From Nonomuraea fuscirosea (lineage in GTDB: Bacteria; Actinomycetota; Actinomycetes; Streptosporangiales; Streptosporangiaceae), in contig NZ_PVNG01000015.1 in NCBI RefSeq assembly GCF_003001935.1, positions 270,358-334,357 on the forward strand: a stretch of 64,000 nucleotides of DNA, written 5' to 3'. Position 1 is the stretch's first letter; the number at the start of each line of letters is the position of its first letter. The notes under the pieces were generated by a model, which worked only from the letters and a program-made list of their open reading frames with translations, was not told where the DNA came from and made no database searches. Below are positions 23,587 through 32,697 of the stretch, piece by piece. The position numbers and the translations under genes were made by a program.

Positions 23587-24521
23587 TTCGCGATCCCTGG
23601 AGTTGCTGGCAGCCAGTCAGGTGAAGGCTGCTCGAATATATCGCATCTCTCAAAGAAGTACGCGAGTATAACCCAGGCGGCACGATGCACTTGTGGGTGT
23701 TGGCGGGCGTTGCCGAGAACATACTGTTCTAGATGCCAAAGGATATCTTCTGGATCGTCCAAAAGATCACGCGTTTGACGGTAATACATCGAGAAGCCGG
23801 CTGCAATCTCGTCTACCTCATGCGGGTTGATGAGCCCTGCGAAGTACTCCTCTACGAGGTATGTGTACTTCATGGCTTTTACGAGATCTTCCCGACTCTC
23901 GCCATCGAGCCCGTTGTAGTCGAGCTTCAGGCCGCTGACCTCCTGCAGGTCCATCATGGGGTCGGCGGCGCGTCGCTTTTCACGAAGATGGCTAAGGAGC
24001 TCGGCTAAATCCTCTAAGCCGACCCCATACGTTCGCTCATGTACCGGAACAACGCAGCCAAGTAAATCCTCGATTTGGTCGAGACTCAACTTCATGATTT
24101 CCTACCATAAGCGCCTTCGGCCCATGTGATCAAACTTCAGCGGCGCATGGTCTCGTGCAGCGATGGCAATTATGGACGCCATGTCAGGATGGGTTCCACG
24201 ATAATCATTATGTACGAACACGAAGGTGTCGAACTGACCGTTGCGTTTCGCTTTGGCCTTTTTCAGGTCCGATGAGAACTTACTCTTAATTTTGTAGACA
24301 TCGAAGACCTGTGGGGCATAGACGGCGTACAGTCTGCGGTTGTGGAGGCTGAGGCCGTCGCCGCCCTGATCGCCGATATTTCCATGTGTTCTAACATCGA
24401 CATAGTCTGTATAGCGGGCTGCCATAAGGTTATGAAAAAAATCCTCGAACGCGTTTTCGTATAAGTCTGGCAACTTGTGTAAGAAGCTCAGCTTGGCGAA
24501 TGCTCTCTGCTCGAACAGCAC
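23583..24521 (-). pseudogene. ABC-3C nuclease-like effector, split by an in-frame amber codon
   Basis: Reads as one protein of about 312 residues apart from a TAG at 24104-24102. Before it: LYENAFEDFFHNLMAARY, NIGDQGGDGLSLHN and YAVYAPQVFDVYK, a PD-(D/E)xK-like domain with the 'GD.G.DG' and 'YAPQ' signature of ABC-3C effectors, then FDTFVFVHNDYRGTHPD. After it: SLDQIEDLLGCVVPVH and the helical C-terminal domain of these proteins (DYNGLDGESREDLV). The stop falls in MGRRRLW-stop-EIMKLSLDQ, where homologues run on unbroken. An ATG two codons later could allow reinitiation. GTG at 24521 with GAGGAGG upstream is the likely start. Either the system is disabled, the halves work as two chains, or the base is an error. 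Confidence 0.75.
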
Positions 24522-24917
24522 CGCGCCTCCTCGACCGATCGTCCTTACATTGGCTATCGTACAGTTTTGGATCAACGTTTCAACTAGTAATCGCTAGTCT
24601 GTCCCGGTACGCTGGTCTGTCGCGTATGCTCTCCGTCGGTCAGGAGGACGTCAGCAAGGTTCTTACTTGTTCACTCATGAGCTCTTCTAGCAAGGATCAG
24701 CAGGTGAAGCGGTTGCTGTTTCGCCTGGTGGTGGCGGATCAGACCACGGCATGGTGGATGGCTGAAGGCGGATTGGGCGAACGGCCTTGGCCGGGTGTGC
24801 TGCGTTTCCGATGCGCCCTCACGCGCGAGGTTGGCTCGCTGGGGGGTCCGTCATCCGAGGCACTCTGTCGACATGGCACTGCGACTGCACGGGGAGGCAC
24901 GAAGTGAATGCAGTGGT
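24522..24917. other. Intergenic region upstream of the ABC-3C operon
   Basis: No supported gene. It should hold the minus-strand ABC-3C promoter; ATAGCCAATGTAAGG near 24545 is AT-rich. A plus-strand frame (LLFRLVVADQTTAWWMAEGG, about 24626-24907) has plausible composition but no recognised domain, and it ends at the IS. Confidence 0.4.
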
Positions 24918-25935
24918 CACTGACGTGATCTCAGTCGATTGCCGGTAGGTAGTTGTGCTCGAAGTGGGTGAGGACAAGGGCTGCGCGGGCGATGTCGCTA
25001 ATCGCGCTGGGGCTGGCAGTGATGTGCTGGAGGATCCGCCAGCGGCCTTTGAGCAGGGCGAATCCACGTTCGCCGAGGCAGCGCAGGGCACGTAGTAGCC
25101 GGTTGTACGTGCGGTTGTCGGGGCTGAGAATGTGATTTCCTTTGGGCTGTTTGATGGGTGTGTGAATGCCGATTCCGGCGCCGTCGTAGCCGCTGTCGGC
25201 GAGGGTGGGCAGGTCGGCTGCTGAGGCGGCGTACAACGCGGCGAGTACGTGGGTGCGGGCGGCGGTCAGGTCGTGCACCGAGCCCGGCTCGACCTCGGCG
25301 ATCCATAGGGGCAGCCCGCTGGGCGCTGAGAGAGCTTGGAGGTTGCCGGCGTGCTGGTGGGCCTTGCCGGAGTACCAGGCGTCGATGGACTCGCCCTTGA
25401 CGTTGATGGTCTGCTCGGCGCAGCGATCAGTGGGGATCAGGGTGCCGTCGAGGATGACGTAGGCCAGCCCGTCGGCATGGGCACGGTCGAGCGCAGCGTG
25501 CAGATCAGGGGCTTGAGCTGCCAGGACGCCGATGCCCTCGGCGATGTAGCGGTAGGCGGTGGCGCGCGAGACGCGGTGATCGCGGCCGAGCTTGGGGATG
25601 TCGTTCTCGCCCCGGAACCAGCACAGAATCAGCACTGCCTGCCAGAACGGAGTCAGGGCGCGACTGCCTTTGGGGGTGCCGAGCCGGCGGCATTCGTTCT
25701 GCAGCAGTTGAGCAACGTGGCGAACCAGCGGCCGGGAGACGTGGAGCATGGCACGATGAGCAATCACGTGGAGCCTTTCGGCCGAGGGTGTTTCTTGTGG
25801 TGAGCACTCGTCTACCGGAGGCTCCACGTCTGTTTCCGGCCTTCGACGACTTCTCCCGGAAGGTCCGGAACGTCACCACAGACGTCTCAAAAATCCCCTT
25901 TCACCCCGAGATATTTCTCTGAGATCACCTCAGTG
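24918..25935 (-). mobile_element. IS5-type insertion sequence, complete copy
   Basis: Ends in 17-base inverted repeats with one mismatch: CACTGACGTGATCTCAG at 24918-24934 and its counterpart CTGAGATCACCTCAGTG at 25919-25935. Length 1018 bases with one transposase gene. No target duplication is obvious. A second copy, identical as far as I compared, begins at 27175 in the same orientation. Confidence 0.88.
24931..25749 (-). CDS. IS5-type DDE transposase
   Basis: 272 residues from the ATG at 25749. Helix-turn-helix QAVLILCWFRGENDIPKLGR...VSRATAYRYIAEG; DDE residues in YVILDGTLIPTDR, TLADSGYDGAG and CLGERGFALLKGRWRIL. The HARBI1/DDE_Tnp_4-like spacing is typical of actinomycete IS5-group elements. 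Its stop lies inside the left inverted repeat. Confidence 0.9.
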   Translation of the reverse strand: MLHVSRPLVRHVAQLLQNECRRLGTPKGSRALTPFWQAVLILCWFRGENDIPKLGRDHRVSRATAYRYIAEGIGVLAAQAPDLHAALDRAHADGLAYVILDGTLIPTDRCAEQTINVKGESIDAWYSGKAHQHAGNLQALSAPSGLPLWIAEVEPGSVHDLTAARTHVLAALYAASAADLPTLADSGYDGAGIGIHTPIKQPKGNHILSPDNRTYNRLLRALRCLGERGFALLKGRWRILQHITASPSAISDIARAALVLTHFEHNYLPAID

Positions 25936-26012
25936 TAGGAGCGTTGCTGTACCGCGGCAGCCCCTGACTCCCTTAGGAATTCTGCATCGGCTAATCTAGA
26001 GGACAAAGCCCA

Positions 26013-27011
26013 CTAGAGCCGAAGCCAGCCGATATAGATCCACCCTGCTATGAAAAGTAGTGGCAGAAGACAAGAGATTAGTGTTGGGCGGACGTACCAC
26101 GATATTACTTCAGGAAGTTTAGCAGCTCTACTGCCTATATGAAGATCGCGCCGAGTGTGCCTATCAAACGCAGCACTGGATGTTGATACGCCGGTTTCTT
26201 CTTGCGCTGCAAGACCAAGTTTAATCATCTGGAGTCTCCAGGTGTGAATCCACACGTAGGAGCTAGCCGCTACGACGAACCAGCCACTTGCAAGCAGCAG
26301 ACCGAATGCCGATACGGTTTTCGCGTCAAATTCTTTCACGTTTTGACTAGCAAGCGTCGCAGTCAAAGCAACCAGGGCGCTCTGCACGAGCAGGAACAGA
26401 TTCATCCGAGTGCTAAACAACTGCAAATCAGATTCATAGTGCTTTTGTGCAAGTTCGTAAGCTCGCCAGACGTCGACAGGATCGGACCGGCTATGCCCCG
26501 GCAATGAGGGTGCTGCACGGGTAGCAGCACTAGAAGCCATTGAGGCGATGTCGGTGGCCTGCCTGGCTGAACGAACCACTCTTATGCGCCGATTTGAGTG
26601 GAATAAGTTTCCAGAAATTCTCCAGGGTCTCACTGCCACCAGAGGTTTGCCAGTTCGCATGGCGAGCGAGACTTCACTCATCGTTCCCCAACTTCCGCCT
26701 ATCGCTATTACTGCATCTGCAGCACGTATCAGCATGGCATTTCGTAGCTCACCCATGCCAGTTGCTAATGCTATGGTCAAATACGGATTCCCCTCGAAGC
26801 GATCCACGCCTGGCAGGAAGCCGAGCGCCAAACCCCCCGCTTGCGTAGCTCCTCTTGAAACCGCTTCCATTATGCCGCCGAGACCTCCACACAGCACGAT
26901 CGCACTTCGCTTCGCGAGGAGGCGTCCAACCTCTTCCGCGATCCTTAGCTCCCTATGCGTAGCGGAGGATGGGCCGACAACAGCAATATATGTTGCGAAT
27001 TTTGCAGACAA
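26013..27011 (-). CDS. SLOG-SLATT-like fusion, predicted nucleotide-sensing membrane effector
   Basis: 332 residues. N-terminal 160: Rossmann-like SLOG/LOG fold (TYIAVVGPSSATHRELRIAE, CGGLGGIMEAVSRGA, AVIAIGGSWGTMSEVSLAM), which binds nucleotide-like ligands. C-terminal 170: YELAQKHYESDLQLFSTRMN followed by LFLLVQSALVALTATLA and LLLASGWFVVAASSYVWI, the two-helix pattern of SLATT pore-forming effectors, and a third helix at the end (LISCLLPLLFIAGWIYIGWL). Known for the families: SLOG proteins sense signals and SLATT proteins are thought to permeabilise the membrane in nucleotide-triggered defence. Start TTG at 27011 with GGGGAGG seven bases upstream. It stands alone between two IS5-type copies, with no cyclase gene beside it. 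Confidence 0.75.
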   Translation of the reverse strand: MSAKFATYIAVVGPSSATHRELRIAEEVGRLLAKRSAIVLCGGLGGIMEAVSRGATQAGGLALGFLPGVDRFEGNPYLTIALATGMGELRNAMLIRAADAVIAIGGSWGTMSEVSLAMRTGKPLVAVRPWRISGNLFHSNRRIRVVRSARQATDIASMASSAATRAAPSLPGHSRSDPVDVWRAYELAQKHYESDLQLFSTRMNLFLLVQSALVALTATLASQNVKEFDAKTVSAFGLLLASGWFVVAASSYVWIHTWRLQMIKLGLAAQEETGVSTSSAAFDRHTRRDLHIGSRAAKLPEVISWYVRPTLISCLLPLLFIAGWIYIGWLRL

Positions 27012-27174
27012 GGTGAAGCCTCCCCATGAACTGTGATGAGTCGATCGAGCGCATGCTGGAACTCCCGACGACCTCTAGAAGAGCACGAACCTGTGCCGCT
27101 GGCAATGCCACTGGGCAAGGCTGGTCTCTGCTCCATCAAAGGAGGTTGTCAAGTCGTCATGGCTCTCTAGAGAT

Positions 27175-28857
27175 ACTGACGTGATCTCAGTCGATTGCCG
27201 GTAGGTAGTTGTGCTCGAAGTGGGTGAGGACAAGGGCTGCGCGGGCGATGTCGCTAATCGCGCTGGGGCTGGCAGTGATGTGCTGGAGGATCCGCCAGCG
27301 GCCTTTGAGCAGGGCGAATCCACGTTCGCCGAGGCAGCGCAGGGCACGTAGTAGCCGGTTGTACGTGCGGTTGTCGGGGCTGAGAATGTGATTTCCTTTG
27401 GGCTGTTTGATGGGTGTGTGAATGCCGATTCCGGCGCCGTCGTAGCCGCTGTCGGCGAGGGTGGGCAGGTCGGCTGCTGAGGCGGCGTACAACGCGGCGA
27501 GTACGTGGGTGCGGGCGGCGGTCAGGTCGTGCACCGAGCCCGGCTCGACCTCGGCGATCCATAGGGGCAGCCCGCTAAAGCGGGATTCCCAAAGTTTTGC
27601 GCGTAACGGACGTGAGATCGTCGACGCGGACGGGCATTGACAGAACCCTCGCCGAGGGTTGGATCGAAGTTGCCTGCAACGCCCAACCACCCGACGAGGT
27701 CGTGGTCAGTATGCGCCCGGTCAGCGTGTTCGCCAACGGTCCCGAAGCCTCGATCGAGCACCTGCGCACGCATCTGCGCGGCCAGTGGCGGCAAGCCCTG
27801 CGGGCGATGATGGTCCTGTTGTCGGTCCACGGTCTGTCCCCGGCGCAGATCGCCGAGCTGCTGGACTGTGGTCCGAGCACGGTGCGGCGGTGGATCGGCC
27901 GGTTCAACCAGCACGGACCGGCGGGCCTGGCCGATCGGCCCCGCCCCGGGCGGCCGCGCATCGGCGGGCCACGCCTCCTGGATCGGATCGCCGCGCTGCT
28001 GGAGCGGGCCGGGCCGTGGACGGTGCCCCGGTTATGGCAGTACCTGGGCCGGCCGAAGCTGAGCCCGCGCACCCTGTATCGGCGCCTGCGGGTGGTGGCC
28101 ATCTGGCGGCGCCCCAAGCTGGTGGCCCGCGGTGATCCGGACCGGTGGCGGGCGGTGGCCGCCATCGCCGCCCGGCTGCGCGAGCTACCGTGCGGGGCGC
28201 TGGTGTGGGCCACCGACGAGACCCATGTGCACCTGCTGCCGCACGTGCGGGCCACTTGGACGCTGCGTTCGCGTCGGCCGGAGATCGGCACGCCGGGCAA
28301 GAACCGGCAGGTGACGGTGTTCGGCGCGCTGGAGATGACCACCGGCCGGTGGGTGTATCGGCTGGGCCGTCGCTGCGCCGCCGACTTCATCGCCCTGCTG
28401 GAACAGATCCGCTTGGTCGCTCCGACAGCCCCGGCGATCGTGGTGATCTGCGACAACGACAGCATCTACCATGCCCATGCCGTCACCGACTACCTGAACA
28501 AGCACCCCACCATGCAGGTGCTGTTCGGAGCGCGCTACAGCCCGCATGACAACCCGGTGGAACGCATCTGGGCCGCACTCAAGACCTTCATCGCCAACAC
28601 CGCCGTCAGCTGGCCCGGCCGCCTCCGACAGATCCACGCTTTCTTCCGCGCTCGCTCACCGGCCGAACTGCTGACCGCCGCAGCTCCGTGGACCAGCCCC
28701 TGGCTGCCCGCGGGTTACAAGCGAAACTTCTGGAATGCCGCTTTAGGCGCTGAGAGAGCCTGGAGGTTGCCGGCGTGCTGGTGGGCCTTGCCGGAGTACC
28801 AGGCGTCGATGGACTCGCCCTTGACGCTGATGGTCTGCTCGGCGCAGCGATCAGTGA
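27175..28857 (-). mobile_element. Second IS5-type copy, split by IS630 and truncated
   Basis: 27175-27575 repeats the left end and 3' half of the transposase of the 24918-25935 element; after the IS630 insertion the copy resumes at 28746-28857 (a few differences, e.g. CTTGG to CCTGG) and then stops at the edge of the group II intron region. The rest of the transposase is missing. With the first copy it flanks the SLOG gene. Confidence 0.85.
27576..28745 (+). mobile_element. IS630-family insertion inside the IS5-type copy
   Basis: Ends TAAAGCGGGATTCCC and GGAATGCCGCTTTA are inverted repeats (about 13 of 15 match), bounded by TA at 27576 and 28744, as expected for IS630/Tc1 insertion at a TA target. 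It interrupts the sequence CAGCCCGCT-GGCGCTGAG of the host IS. Confidence 0.88.
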
Positions 28858-28904
28858 GCCCTTTTCGTGCGCCCAGCAGAGCAGGAGGTGAAGCCGTGAC
28901 GTAG
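27711..28904 (+). CDS. IS630-family transposase
   Basis: Helix-turn-helix domains (LSPAQIAELLDCGPSTVRRW; PRLWQYLGRPKLSPRTLYRR), then DDE: VWATDETHVHL, VICDNDSIYHAH and SPHDNPVERIWAALK. Starts at the ATG at 27711 or an upstream in-frame codon. The element carries no stop for this frame: translation runs across the right end (WNAALGAERAW) and ends at 28904 in flanking DNA, which adds about 50 foreign residues here. Confidence 0.88.
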   Translation: MRPVSVFANGPEASIEHLRTHLRGQWRQALRAMMVLLSVHGLSPAQIAELLDCGPSTVRRWIGRFNQHGPAGLADRPRPGRPRIGGPRLLDRIAALLERAGPWTVPRLWQYLGRPKLSPRTLYRRLRVVAIWRRPKLVARGDPDRWRAVAAIAARLRELPCGALVWATDETHVHLLPHVRATWTLRSRRPEIGTPGKNRQVTVFGALEMTTGRWVYRLGRRCAADFIALLEQIRLVAPTAPAIVVICDNDSIYHAHAVTDYLNKHPTMQVLFGARYSPHDNPVERIWAALKTFIANTAVSWPGRLRQIHAFFRARSPAELLTAAAPWTSPWLPAGYKRNFWNAALGAERAWRLPACWWALPEYQASMDSPLTLMVCSAQRSVSPFRAPSRAGGEAVT

Positions 28905-29453
28905 CGGTGGATCTTGTTGTTCGTAAGCTCGTCGTCGCTTGCCGGTGGAAGTCCGGTCCGGGTAGCTGCCAGGAGGCCCGGTAGCAGGCTGGCGGTTTCG
29001 TCTGGAAACGGGCGGGGTCGAAGCCCAGCGTCAATGGCCCTGATGGGGGAGCGACGGTGCGGTCCGTAGCATGAAGCGAAGCCTGCGGCGTCGTTACTCA
29101 GCCTGCCTGCGGGTGGGACGAGGGAGTGCCGAGCCTCTCGAAATTGGGGCGAAGGCCATGGACGCGGTGAAGATCCTGGATGTGCAGCCGTCAAGGACTC
29201 CCCGGCGTATGGGGCGCGGAACGCATCGATAGTGACGGCGGGAACTGGGGAGGCCCTCCCCGGCCCGGTGACCTGCGGAAATATGTCATTGGAGTGGCGC
29301 GCCCTATAACCGATGATCTCGGGAAGTGGGTGGTGAGCCGGGTGGGCGTCGGAGGTGGCCGTAGTACTGCTTGAGCCGACCGGACAACACAACCGGCGGT
29401 GAGGGAAGGGCCACTACTTCGTCGATGCGCATTGTCTTGAAGGAGGAGGCCCG

Positions 29454-30833
29454 GTGAGTGCCGTTTCGGCTAGTTCCGCCGCTTCGGGGTCGCGTCCGCG
29501 TGATCCGGTTCGTGCCTTGCAGCATGCGCTCTACCGGGCGGCCAAGGCCGATCCCGGACGCAGGTTCCACGCGCTGATGGACAAGGTCTATCGCAGAGAC
29601 GTCCTGGCGCGCGCGTGGGTCATGGTGCGCGCGAACAACGGCGCACCCGGCATCGACAAGACCACCCTGGGCCAGGTCGAGGAGTACGGGGTCGCCCGGC
29701 TGCTCGATGAACTGGCCGCTGAACTCCGGGAAGGGCGATACCGTCCGTTGCCCGCTCGCCGGGTGCTGATTCCCAAGCCGGGAGTCAGGGACGAGTATCG
29801 GCCGTTGTCGATCCCGGCGGTTCGGGATCGCATCGTGCAGGCCGCCGTAAAGATCGTGTTCGAACCGGTCTTTGAGGCGGACATGCTCGACTGCTCTTTC
29901 GGGTTCCGCCCGAGGCGGTCGACGCACGACGCCCTGCAAGTGCTCGTGGATGAGCAGGCAAAGGGGCGCCGGTGGGTGGTCGAGACGGATATCGCCGATT
30001 GTTTCTCGGCGATTCCGCATCAGGAGTTGATGCGAGCGATCGAGGAACGCATCTGCGACCAGTCCCTGCTGAAGCTCTTGCGACAGATTCTGCGCGCCGG
30101 GGTGATGCAGGAGGGGCAGGTGCGACGTGAGGTCACTGGCAGCCCGCAGGGCGGGGTGGTCAGCCCCGTCTTATGCAACGTCTATCTGCACCGGCTGGAT
30201 CGGGCATGGGACGAAGCAGACGGGACGCTGGTCCGTTATGCCGACGATCTGATCGCGATGTGCTGGTCACGCAGTCAGGCCGAGCGGGCTCTGGCCCGGT
30301 TGACCCAACTGCTGGCCGAGCTGGGATTGGAGGCCAAGGTGGCCAAGACTCGCATCGTCCATCTGGAGGTTGGCGGGGAAGGCCTGGACTTTCTGGGCTT
30401 TCATCATCGGCTCGTCAGATCCAGGGGCCTCAACGGGAAACGACCGTTTGTGTTCCTCGCCCGCTGGCCCGCGGACAAGGCCATGCAGCGCGCCCGCGAC
30501 CGGATCCGGGAGATCACCGCCCGGCGTCGGATGCTGTTGTGGCCGGAGGCAATCGTGCAGGACCTGAACGACTTCCTACGCGGTTGGGCGGGGTATTTCC
30601 GTTACGGACATTCAGCCCAGCGCCTCAGCAAGATCAGACGATACGCCCAGATGCGGCTGGCGCACTTCATACGACGACGTCACCGCCGCAGCATGGCATT
30701 CGGTTGGTGGGTGCTGACCCGCTCCCAACCGGTCGATCTGGGACTGATCAGCTTGTATGGAATCGTCGTCGCACCCAGGGCGGGTAAGCCCTGGCGGGAA
30801 AGACCGAATGCCGGCGGTGAACGACGTCGGTGA
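29454..30833 (+). CDS. ltrA: Group II intron reverse transcriptase/maturase
   Basis: 459 residues. RT blocks are complete: NNGAPGIDKTTL, RRVLIPKPGVRDEYRPLSIP, DCSFGFRPRRSTHDAL, ETDIADCFSAIPHQEL, GSPQGGVVSPVLCNVYLH and the catalytic LVRYADDLIAMC. The maturase (X) region ends in DFLRGWAGYFRYGHS. No HNH endonuclease domain follows, so mobility probably relies on replication forks or single-stranded targets. GTG start at 29454 with GGAGG upstream. The stop lies in domain V. Confidence 0.93.
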   Translation: MSAVSASSAASGSRPRDPVRALQHALYRAAKADPGRRFHALMDKVYRRDVLARAWVMVRANNGAPGIDKTTLGQVEEYGVARLLDELAAELREGRYRPLPARRVLIPKPGVRDEYRPLSIPAVRDRIVQAAVKIVFEPVFEADMLDCSFGFRPRRSTHDALQVLVDEQAKGRRWVVETDIADCFSAIPHQELMRAIEERICDQSLLKLLRQILRAGVMQEGQVRREVTGSPQGGVVSPVLCNVYLHRLDRAWDEADGTLVRYADDLIAMCWSRSQAERALARLTQLLAELGLEAKVAKTRIVHLEVGGEGLDFLGFHHRLVRSRGLNGKRPFVFLARWPADKAMQRARDRIREITARRRMLLWPEAIVQDLNDFLRGWAGYFRYGHSAQRLSKIRRYAQMRLAHFIRRRHRRSMAFGWWVLTRSQPVDLGLISLYGIVVAPRAGKPWRERPNAGGERRR

Positions 30834-30864
30834 GCCGTGTGCGGGAGAACCGCATGCACGGTTC
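30832..30864 (+). ncRNA. Domain V of the group II intron ribozyme
   Basis: GAGCCGTGTGCGGGAG closes on AACCGCATGCACGGTTC: a 14-pair helix with GAGA-type tetraloop, AGC-type catalytic triad position and a bulge, matching bacterial domain V. It follows the RT stop directly. Confidence 0.85.
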
Positions 30865-31123
30865 GACGGGCGGGAGCTGGAAACGGAACGGCCTGGCCAC
30901 GGTCATCGGGGAAAGCACAGCCGACCGGGAAACCGGCGGAAGAAAGGCCCCGAGCCCTACCGCCATCAGCCGCAACCGCGCCAGCTCCCGACCCTACATC
31001 CCCCTCGCGGCGGGGTGCTGGTCACAGCATGATCGCTAGTCTGGCGTTCGCCTGACGACGTAAGAAACCCCTGGTAGATGGATTGATCACCACAACCAGA
31101 TCCGTCACAACCAGGGGCTCCGG

Positions 31124-31897
31124 ATGCTTTTCTATCGTGCCGCCGTCGATTTGTCGCGTTCAACGCTGAACTACGTCGCCGGGATGATCCGCCGGCACCG
31201 TAAGGCGATCAGGTCAGCCTGGCGGCTGCTCAACCCCGGCCGGCAGGCACTGCTGGTGCTGGTCTACCTGCGCAAGGGCGAGACATTCACCGAGTTCGGC
31301 GCCGGTTTCGGGGTGTCGACGGCGACCGCTTGGCGGTACGTAGAGGAGACGGTCTCGCTGTTGTCGGCGCGCTCGCCCAAGCTCGAACAGGCACTGCGTA
31401 AAGCGAAGCGGGACGGGCTGCACTACCTGGTACTGGACGGCACGCTGATCCACATCGACCGGGTCAAGGCCGACCGGCCGTACTTCTCCGGCAAGCACCG
31501 CGTGCATGGGATGAACGTGCAGGTCCTCGCCTCACCGGACGGGACGATTCTGTGGACCTCCGGCGCGCTGCCGGGCAAAGCCCATGACCTGAGTGCCGCC
31601 CGCATCTGGGGCATCCTGCGCGCACTGGAGCAGGCCGGGATCATCACCCTGGCCGACAAGGCCTATCAGGGAGCCGAGGGCCCGGTCCGCACCCCGTACA
31701 AGGGCAAGAACAAACCCGCATCCCAGAAGCAGGCCAACCGCGCCCACGCCCGCCTTCGCGGCCCCGGCGAACGCGCAAACGCCCAGCTGAAAAGCTGGAA
31801 AATCCTCCGCAAGCTACGCTGCAGCCCCAGCAAGGCCGGCCACCTCTGCAAGGCCATCGCCGTCCTTCAGAACCACCGAGTTGCGCAGGCAGCATGA
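31124..31897 (+). CDS. IS5-type DDE transposase (second kind)
   Basis: 257 residues: HTH GETFTEFGAGFGVSTATAWR, DDE in LHYLVLDGTLIHIDR, IITLADKAYQGAEGP and RGPGERANAQLKSW. Differs from the 24931 transposase. Length is normal. A hairpin CCCCTGGT/ACCAGGGG lies just before the gene (about 31068-31115). I could not define the IS ends. Confidence 0.88.
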   Translation: MLFYRAAVDLSRSTLNYVAGMIRRHRKAIRSAWRLLNPGRQALLVLVYLRKGETFTEFGAGFGVSTATAWRYVEETVSLLSARSPKLEQALRKAKRDGLHYLVLDGTLIHIDRVKADRPYFSGKHRVHGMNVQVLASPDGTILWTSGALPGKAHDLSAARIWGILRALEQAGIITLADKAYQGAEGPVRTPYKGKNKPASQKQANRAHARLRGPGERANAQLKSWKILRKLRCSPSKAGHLCKAIAVLQNHRVAQAA

Positions 31898-31936
31898 GGA
31901 TGAAAAGCGTTCACTGCCGAATTGTTCTCATAGGAA

Positions 31937-32224
31937 TCAAGGCGGCGGCGTGGCGCGCCGCCGTACCCCCGGCCCTCCGCCCGCCCGCCGTCCGGGCGTG
32001 CGGCCTGGGGGCCGGTCCCGGACGGCGGCGGGACACCGGGCCAGGCCGCCGCACACCTGGCGCGCCGTACCGACCGAACGCTCAGACCGGGGTTGCCACG
32101 CCGCCGCGCAGATACAGCCCTTACGATCGCCACGACGTGGTCGGCCGCCGTGCGTGGTTGGGGGCGATCGACGATCCAGGGTTCGTTCCTCACCCTGGCT
32201 CACGGAGCAAGGTGGCTGATCACC
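31937..32224. repeat. GC-rich repeat, copy 1 of 3
   Basis: About 288 bases, starting TCAAGGCGGCGGCG and ending GGCTGATCACC, about 85% like the copies at 41235 and 44631. The core CGTCCGGGCGTGCGGCC and GGCGGGACACCGGGCC can fold into strong hairpins. Frames across it encode only Pro/Arg/Gly-rich shadows. Adjacent to the 3' side of the IS5-type transposase gene. Confidence 0.8.
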
Positions 32225-32263
32225 GATTAGGGCGTGGGCGGTTGTGCACTATGCGGACCAAGT

Positions 32264-32545
32264 TCATGACCCCTGGCTGACGGAGTCCACCGGGCGCTCG
32301 GGGCACTCCAAGCAGACGAACATGTAGAGCGATCCAGCGTCCTGGATCATGAGATCGGTGGGGTTCTGCACTTCCTCAGGGGCGTGAGGGGTGAGCAGCG
32401 GACGCTCTTCGATGGGAGCCCAACGCTTGCCGCTCTCGATGTCGAGTTCCCAGCTCGCAATTGTCAGCAGGTGTGCCATCTCGTGGCCTCTGCCGCACTC
32501 GAACTGCACCGGATCCTGGATCCAGTCCACCCAGCCCCCAGGGCC
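32264..32545 (-). pseudogene. Fragment of a DUF1963 (YwqG-like) protein
   Basis: About 93 residues: GGWVDWIQDPVQFECGRGHE, MAHLLTIASWELDI and SLYMFVCLECPERP. This matches the C-terminal half of DUF1963 proteins, with Cys pairs forming a possible zinc site. The 5' part is gone, replaced by sequence next to the ISAs1 remnant. Proposed family by motif only. Confidence 0.55.
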
Positions 32546-32697
32546 ACGGCGAGGTATCGATAACAGCCTGAGTGGCCGTTTCGCGGAGCGACTGTGCCGG
32601 GGCAGCAAGAGCCGCCTGGAGACGTGCCCAGGGACGAGAACAGGCACGACCTTCGAGATCATGAGGTTCTCGACGCCTATGATCACCAGAGAAGACC

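Larger units (their letters stand above)
28867..30990 (+). mobile_element. Group II intron
   Basis: Begins with GTGCGCCCAGCAG at 28867 (consensus 5' end GUGYG), has a structured 580-base leader, the reverse transcriptase gene, and a perfect domain V at 30832-30864. The 3' end is not certain; a CCCTAC near 30955-30960 would fit the AY ending, but I give an approximate limit. The 5' flanking bases AGCCCTTTTC are not found in the IS5-type element, so a rearrangement followed or preceded insertion. Confidence 0.8.
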
